A DNA stretch of 64,000 nucleotides from positions 36,466,203-36,530,202 of the forward strand of contig OX463779.1 of the NCBI GenBank assembly GCA_949825025.1. Direction: 5' to 3'. Under the pieces are notes generated by a model. It made no database searches. It was not told the origin of the DNA and saw nothing but the letters and a program-made list of their open reading frames with translations. Each line of letters starts with the position of its first letter. Position 1 is the stretch's first letter. Shown here piece by piece: positions 57,698 to 64,000 of this stretch. The translations under genes were made by a program, and so were the position numbers. The DNA comes from Siphlonurus alternatus. Its lineage: Eukaryota > Arthropoda > Insecta > Ephemeroptera > Siphlonuridae.

Positions 57698-58346
57698 ATA
57701 ATAAGAACGATGTTTGTTTTGAGTAAAACTTGTACAATAATAACCAATGAAATAGTTTTAGTTACCTTACGCAGTAGAATTTAAGCCACTATGGACATTA
57801 GCTTATACATCAGGCAAACATAAGCGTCAGTTACTGATCTTTTTAATTTTAATAATAATAACAACAACAGATAAAAAAATAACAAAGTTACCCGTGTTTT
57901 ATAAAAATTTAAATTATTTTTCTTAAATTTAGAAAAGAAAAATAATTAAATAACGCAACTAATTAACTACATTATAGTTATTATACGAGTATATTTTACA
58001 ATATATTCCTCTCTCGATATCAAGGAATGGTGCGTGCATAGAAAAAAAGTATTATTTAAATATATTAAATATCAATGTGAGTTTTAAACTTGCATAATAT
58101 TTATTATATTTTCAACCACCACACCACTCGTAATCTTAACACAGTCAGCCTTAATTAATACAGTCATTGACAGTTTAAACAGTATAGCGATTGCATTTTT
58201 TTTATACTAATGCGCCCCTCCAGTTTGCATGTTGAAGTAGTATAATATATTTATTTATTATAGTAGTAGTATTTTATTATTATATATGGTACGATTCGGG
58301 TTTAACGGATGAGGGCGCATTAGTATAAAAAAAAAGCAATTGCCCA
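57698..58346. other. Central spacer of the B/C palindrome
   Basis: About 650 bp of unduplicated DNA between the arms and between the two divergent genes. It contains a smaller inverted repeat at 58188-58341. No coding frame. Confidence 0.7.
58188..58341. repeat. Inverted repeat inside the palindrome spacer
   Basis: GATTGCATTTTTTTTATACT leading to AATGCGCCCCTC (58188-58220) is complementary to GAGGGCGCATTAGTATAAAA leading to AAGCAATTG (58311-58341). The arms are about 31 bp with a 90-nt loop. It lies next to the junction where copy C begins. Confidence 0.75.
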
Positions 58347-58812
58347 CTAATATATAATATACACGTAAAGAGATCATTAGAGACCTCCGCATCATAATGT
58401 AGCCAGAATTTTTACCAAAAGTTTCATAGCTTAACGTTGCCTGACTTGTCTCAAAATGTTAGTCAAATTTCTGGCCATACAAACGAAGGTCTCTAAAATG
58501 GTCTTTAATTGTTACATGTATGTATATATGTATATAGCAGCAGGTATTCAGTAAAATTCACAGCAAAAATAATACATCATACGATGGTGATTGATGTTTA
58601 AAATAAAAAGTCGTAATTTATATCATTATGATGCATTTTATAATATTTACACTCTTCATATAACAAAACCTCTAATTAAGTCAAGTATCCTAATACAATA
58701 TAATATAATATCGAAAGGTACAGTTAATTGCATCCGGGTGGAGTCTAACTGATCTTCCGATAAGTGGTGCAGCACAACTTTTTTAATTTGTGAAGACTGA
58801 GGTGGGATCGAG

Positions 58813-58820
58813 TATATAAG
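58813..58820 (+). promoter_or_regulatory. Second upstream TATA-like element, copy C only
   Basis: TATATAAG in GAGTATATAAGG. The matching place in copy B reads GAGTAATAGAGG, so this element is specific to C and could give a longer 5' UTR or a second start site. Confidence 0.4.
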
Positions 58821-58856
58821 GAAAAGGAGTAAGGGGAGAAGGGAAGACGGGAAGAC

Positions 58857-58863
58857 TATAAAG
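58857..58863 (+). promoter_or_regulatory. TATA box of Osiris copy C
   Basis: TATAAAG in GACTATAAAGGCACC, conserved in B. With the ATG at 58895 it implies a very short leader (about 10 nt) starting near TTCACA. Confidence 0.65.
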
Positions 58864-58894
58864 GCACCTGCGTTATTTTGGTTCACAACAAAGC

Positions 58895-61093
58895 ATGTCT
58901 CGCTTGTTGGTGATCGTGGTGCTCATGTGCGCGGCTGTGGCTCACGCCATTGCATCAGAGGAAGGCACGACAGAGAACAGCTTGACGAACGAGGATTTTT
59001 CGATGCATGGAGACGAGAAAGAATTCTCTACGGTGTCTGACGAGCCCTCGAGGACGGGTCGCGGCATGGTTGGAGACTCTGCAGCCCGGGTGGCCCTCGA
59101 GTGTCTGCTGACACGTGATTGGAGGTGCGTTCAGACGAGGACGATACGCGCCGTGACAGAGTGGTTCACCAGCGACTCCAGCAAGGTGATTTATAAACTG
59201 TTCGAGCAAATAATTGTAATTGAGGAGAAAAACTGAAATTTTAGACAATAATTTCAATCTTTTGAAATGGAAAATCAATTATCTCAGACTTTACTATGTT
59301 TTTTTTCTTAATGTTATTTAACATATTTGCATTTTTTTAATGCAACGCACAATCGTTACAAACATTGAATATAAACTTTTTTTAAAAAATAATAAAATAA
59401 AATCTTTAAAAAACTAACAGAACCCAAAATAATAAAAAAAGCAAAGTTACGTAGTATTTTACGTAAAACTTCAAATGAAAAATCAGGAATATTTATTAAA
59501 CAAAATATACCAAGTATAGCCAAGTAGAGTAAGCATCGAGAGAGCTGGGAAATTTTTTATACTCTGTTTGTAGGCATGCATTGCATTGGAACTATGAATA
59601 CGTAGGGAACTTGAACTTACCCATTACCCCGTCGCGAGCTGTAAGCTCTTAGGGGTGTCTCCTTGCAAAAAACAGAAAACAAACTTTTATTGAGTTTACT
59701 ATTTTTTTCTTACCTACCTATCACTTCAAAAATTGCAAATCTGCCTTTATTAAACAAACTTTTATTGTGTTTACTTTTGTTTTTCTTACCTTTATCTTCA
59801 AAAATTGCAAATCTGCATCTCTTTGTCTCTTAAAGCTGCAGCAGTGCAGCTTCAACAAATCGAGCAGGGGTCTAAACTTTTGGTGAAGTCCCGAGACGTA
59901 CAAAATTGAATGGACGTTGTTTGAATATGAAGTCGGAGGTCAAATGGTCACCTGACGACGAGGCTCGTTTCGCAGGTCCACTACACCGAGGATGACGGCC
60001 AGGCGGACGGCAAGCAGATACAACGAACGCTGGAACGACAGGTGACGGAGGCGATGTACGAGGGTTTCTCTGCAGTCTTCCTGGCCAAGAACGAGTCTGA
60101 GCGCCGCTCCATGGTGCTCCGAGGATCGTATGCCATCGACGATGCAGTGCGGAGCATGGAGAAACTGGAAGACGAAGACTACAGTATGTGCATTTTCTTT
60201 TGTAGTTAATGGAAATGGTATCGAGTTTATAAGAAAATATATTTTATTGGTTGGTCTGGTGTTAAGAATCTTATCGATTGCATCAGAAGCCTTGTATTAC
60301 AAGTGAATTTCCAGAGATCATAATCGAAGTCTATTTTTATCAGGAGATTTCAGATAATTAATTATATTATTTGTAGTAACATTTTATAGTATAGAAAATT
60401 GATGATAATTTTAAAGTCAACAGAGAACGTGTGGACTACTATTTTTTAAATAGAAAATTCTTAATTTCCCACGGATAATTTGTTATAGAAAATGTCTGTT
60501 TTCATTTCAACAAAGCTTAGCTTAATAAATTAAATAAAATGAAACTGAAGAAAATAAAACAAGGCAATTACGCTATCAAATAAGAACTGACGATACACTG
60601 TTAACTTATTAAAGTAACGTAAATTGTTGTGAATTTGATAAATTACCAACTGAAATGATGAAGGAATTAAATACAATATTATATAGTTACAGGTCGCAAG
60701 AAGGATAAGAAGGATAAGAAGGGAGCCATGGAGTTGATATTGAAGTTGATACCCCTGAAGTTGGCTATCTTAACAAAAATCTCTGTGCTGATCCTAACTA
60801 AGATGCTCGTGGTTATGAAGGTGGCTCTCCTCATCACGTTTGCCCAGCTGTTTTTGCAAATCAAAGCGAAGCATTCTTCGTCCGGCGGCTTGCCTGCTGT
60901 CATCAAGATTGTCCAGGTGTCCTCTCCGCCTCAGGAGGAGCACCACCAGGGCAGTGAACACGTATATGACCACCAACAGCAGGGCCAGGGACCAGAACTG
61001 CAGACGCCGCCACACCAGTACGGCTCGTATAACAGGAGAGAACACAACCCTTACTACGGTCAGCAGCAGCAGATTTATCGCAGGAGGCGATAG
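58895..61093 (+). CDS. Osiris (DUF1676) protein, copy C, three exons, 299 aa
   Basis: Exons 58895-59185, 59976-60183 and 60693-61093 join in phase 0 then phase 1 (donors GTGATT, GTATGT; acceptors TCGCAG, TTACAG). Signal peptide residues 1-18; two-cysteine motif Cys70 and Cys78 (ECLLTRDWRC); acidic helical exon 2 (residues 98-166). Exon 3 begins RKKDKKDKKG and continues into the DUF1676 hydrophobic segment (about residues 179-215), ending in a His/Gln/Tyr-rich tail with a terminal RRRR. The layout matches Osiris proteins, which work in the secretory/endosomal system of cuticle-secreting cells (family knowledge). Relative to copy B it has a 17-residue insertion (residues about 45-61, including PSRTGRGMVGD) and a shorter tail. 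It is divergently oriented to B, with the ATGs 1.7 kb apart, so shared regulation is plausible. Which numbered Osiris orthologue this is cannot be decided here. Confidence 0.88.
59679..59818. repeat. About 73-bp tandem duplication in intron 1 of copy C
   Basis: Two adjacent units start AACAAACTTTTATTG and end AAAAATTGCAAATCTGC. Copy B has no second unit, which helps explain its shorter first intron (592 versus 790 bp). It occurred after the inverted duplication. Confidence 0.75.
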
Positions 61094-62992
61094 GAACATT
61101 CTTTGAAATTTTTTATTTTATTTATTGATTGATTAATTTCACCAATACAATAAGTTACAATAATTAACAAAAGAAACTGTAAATTGGGATATTTTACAAG
61201 GCACTACTGAGCGCCAATACACATGAAGTGGTAAAATAACCTTTTACAAATTAGCTAAACATGAAATTTACTAAAAAAAAAAAAACAAAAAAAAAACATA
61301 ATATCATAAAACAATAGTTTAAAATTATATAGCCAACAAAAAGAACACATAAAGTGTTAATGTTTATGCCGGCCTAGCAAGTTTCTGGTAAAAGAATGTA
61401 GTTTCTTCGTGATGGCATATTTATTATTTCAACGGAGAAATTAGGCCATATATATATTTTTTTTTATTCATAACTCGATCATAAGCAAAGGATTTGGATG
61501 TCTAAATCAAATCTTATGAATGTTTTTTGGTAAAGAAAGTCAGTTAAACATTCAGAAGAAATCGCAAATGATTTTCTTTCATCTCTTATTTCGATATAAT
61601 ACTTTGAAGTTATTGCTGCATATTTGTTATATCAGTTAAATATATTTCAGACAAAATTAGATCAGGTAATATCATATTTCTATATATTATTAATTATATT
61701 TAACATTTTGAAGTAATATTTATTGCTTGTCTGGAAGAATTATGAGCAATGATATGCTCCAATGTAAAAACAATAAACTGAAACAGTTATAAATAGCAAG
61801 GAATTTAAGAAATTTATACTTATAAATCTTATTTATCTAATTTATTGACATGTGTTTTTAGTATTTATTATTGAACATATGTTAGTAAAAAAATAAAAGT
61901 AAAGTAAAATAAAAAAAACAAAAAAGTAATAAAATAAATACAAAGATAAAATTATATTGCAATAAATATAATAAAATGATAAATAATCACAATTTTACTA
62001 ATTTTTTTACCATTTATTCCAAATCCCGATTCCTTCTAATCGTTAATATTGTTTGTTGCAGTAAATTTATATGAGTTTTAACAATTTCACAAAATGTTAG
62101 AAAAGGAAGATAAAAAAAAAAGGTAAAAGAAGTATGCCAATTAAGTATAGTGGTATACAGTATTTGATAAATAAGATTAAATACAATTGCTTATGACAAT
62201 GCAATTGATTAATTAATTATAGCTTTACTGGACTACACGATGTTTATTCTTATTACTATGCATACATAAATATAGCCATGCAGATTAAATTTTGAAATTA
62301 ATTGATATCCATTAAACTGAGTTTCAATAAATTATTTGTAAGAAAAAAAAAATGTTGATGTTAATATATAAAAAATACTACCTTTGACTGGAAATGTTAA
62401 CTACACCAGTTTATCACTGTTACGTATTATGGGAGCAACAATAATTTTTTTACAGAAGTGTTACTTATATTTATTATATGAATTACAGATATCATACAAA
62501 ATAGTACAACTCAAAACTTGAGTTATTTGTAGTTTGTAGATTACTTTATAAAAACATAAAAGTTTATTTTATTTTTTTTTTCAAATTTTACATCATGTAT
62601 TCTAGCTGCACATAAATGATAGCAGATCAATATAATATATATGTTTTTAAAAACGTGATATATAATAATTATATTATTTTCCATGTTATAATAATATACT
62701 GTGTATGGATTTTCTCTACTAATTAAGAATTAAGGGATTAAGCATTTTTCAGGTATGTCATATCTTCTTTCAAACTTTTTGAAGGGTTTTATTATTATTT
62801 TAAGTGAGAATAAATAAGAATGGCTCTGTGTATGTGCTATGGGAAATTTCATATTGATATAATATATAACAAAAATATATGACGTCGTGTGAATGTCTTT
62901 CTATATAACGTAATCTATTCTCCTCTTCTTTACTCCTGCAAACCTTCCGTCCTTCGCTGCAGAGAATTTGAACCAACTAAAAAAATAATAAT

Positions 62993-63015
62993 ATATATAT
63001 ATATATATATATATA
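62993..63015. repeat. Short (TA)n tract, copy C
   Basis: A TA run at the place where copies A and B read an AAAAATCTACTAAA-type sequence, close to the deleted GC island. Confidence 0.9.
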
Positions 63016-64000
63016 CTAAAATGGCAAGATTTTAAAAATGGCAAGCCTCTTTACAGCAGATTTAAAAAAATCAGATACGTCCATATCTTCAATACAGCAT
63101 ATATTTATGACCAGAAAATTGCAGTTACAAGACCCTGCAAAGATGGTGCAAGGGCGTAATTTACAATATTAGATATTATGGTCCTTCGGCTTGTTTAAAA
63201 AACTGCAATGTGGTGATTTCCAGAAACAAGCTTTTATTTCTTTGCCTATGTTAATTGAATATGATGAGAGCTACCGATATTTCAATAAACTGCAGCGTAC
63301 GTATCAGAAATATGCATATTTTTTAACAACATATACAGGAGGCTATATATTGAAGCTTAATAATCAGTCTACCAATTATATAATAATCTGGTTCTTTTAT
63401 TCTGCTTTTCCAAATCATGTGATCTATTTCTACTTAACAAGAAAAAAAAAGAGAAAAGAAGACTTAAAACAGTTAAAACATATTATCTTCAATATCCCAG
63501 AAATTAAAACCGAGAATAATCATTTACAAAAAATCTTACAATATAAATTTTAATATATTATATAATTTAACTTGTAAATACAATAGTATAAATTTATTGC
63601 AAAAGTCTGGCATTTATAGAATTTGTCAGTTTAATTGCATCAGGACATTAAATTGAAAAATAAATATAATAAATTCATTTAATTATTATATAGTAAGAAC
63701 TCCATTAAATCTTAAGGTTTTATCATTCAGTGCTTTTCATTACAAAATATAAATGAAGCCGTATCATAATTATAGTATTATAAATTAGAAAATGAAAATA
63801 CAGAGAAAATATATTTATAAAATTTATAATTTGAAATACTTGATATCGTAATTATCATTAAATTAACCTGCATACAATATTTACGCTATATAACCAACAA
63901 AGCATTTTCAGCATTTTCTGCACAGGCAAATCATATCGCCGTAAAGGGCGTAAAGTTAGGCAACTTGTTCGGCATCAAAACTGTTGTATTGTATGTATAG

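Larger units (their letters stand above)
58347..64000 (+). repeat. Inverted-duplication unit, copy C (runs off the window)
   Basis: The reverse complement of copy B from the palindrome spacer outward. It ends at the window edge just before the AAGAGTGCTCCTTG terminus seen in A and B. Relative to B it lacks the GC-rich island (deleted near 63.05 kb), has a new (TA)n at 62993-63015 and has a longer first intron with a tandem duplication. Confidence 0.93.

Noticed and set aside
63191..63553. 120-codon frame near the right edge
   Set aside because: It lies in copy C's outer arm. The matching parts of copies A and B do not keep it open, so it is not conserved as coding.

Overview
The window looks like an AT-rich insect nuclear contig. 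The evidence is three GT-AG spliced genes of the Osiris (DUF1676) type, a family known almost only from insects. Also seen are many poly-A/T runs, long AT microsatellites, MITEs and a 5'-truncated non-LTR retrotransposon. No bacterial operons, rRNA, confident tRNA or CRISPR array were seen. Coding DNA is sparse: four spliced genes with good support occupy only a few kb, each visible as a GC-richer island.

Layout. 1-9.1 kb: AT-rich intergenic DNA with an unassigned GC-rich ORF at the left edge, two copies of a dispersed repeat, a (CT)n tract and a cluster of CCGGAAGT words. 9.4-10.7 kb (minus): a two-exon gene for a 105-residue acidic, Ser/Lys-rich protein; its intron carries a MITE ending about 11 bp from the splice donor. 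11-31 kb: mostly gene-free, with GC islands, two TATA-containing promoter-like patches (14.4 and 30.0 kb), several small hairpins, and a near-perfect 237/231-bp foldback at 15.32-15.80 kb. 31.5-34.2 kb (plus): a three-exon Osiris-like gene (210 aa). 35.9-36.1 kb (minus): a possible orphan terminal exon. 38-46 kb: a second MITE copy, an 82-unit TA microsatellite and a hAT-type MITE with perfect 8-bp target duplications.

46.5-64 kb: a three-copy nested inverted duplication. Copy A (46.5-50.2, plus) holds only the outer part of the unit and is interrupted by a 2.3-kb nest of repeats and retroelements. Copy B (51.9-57.7, minus) and copy C (58.35 to the window end, plus) are full-length arms of a palindrome of about 12 kb. 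Each carries an intact three-exon Osiris gene (291 and 299 aa), and the two are transcribed divergently.

Osiris proteins are secreted or endomembrane proteins linked to cuticle-forming epithelia. Finding a single gene plus a recently duplicated, head-to-head pair suggests part of an expanding Osiris cluster. The most unusual features are the stacked palindrome architecture, the long foldback at 15.5 kb, and the repeated ETS-like word.
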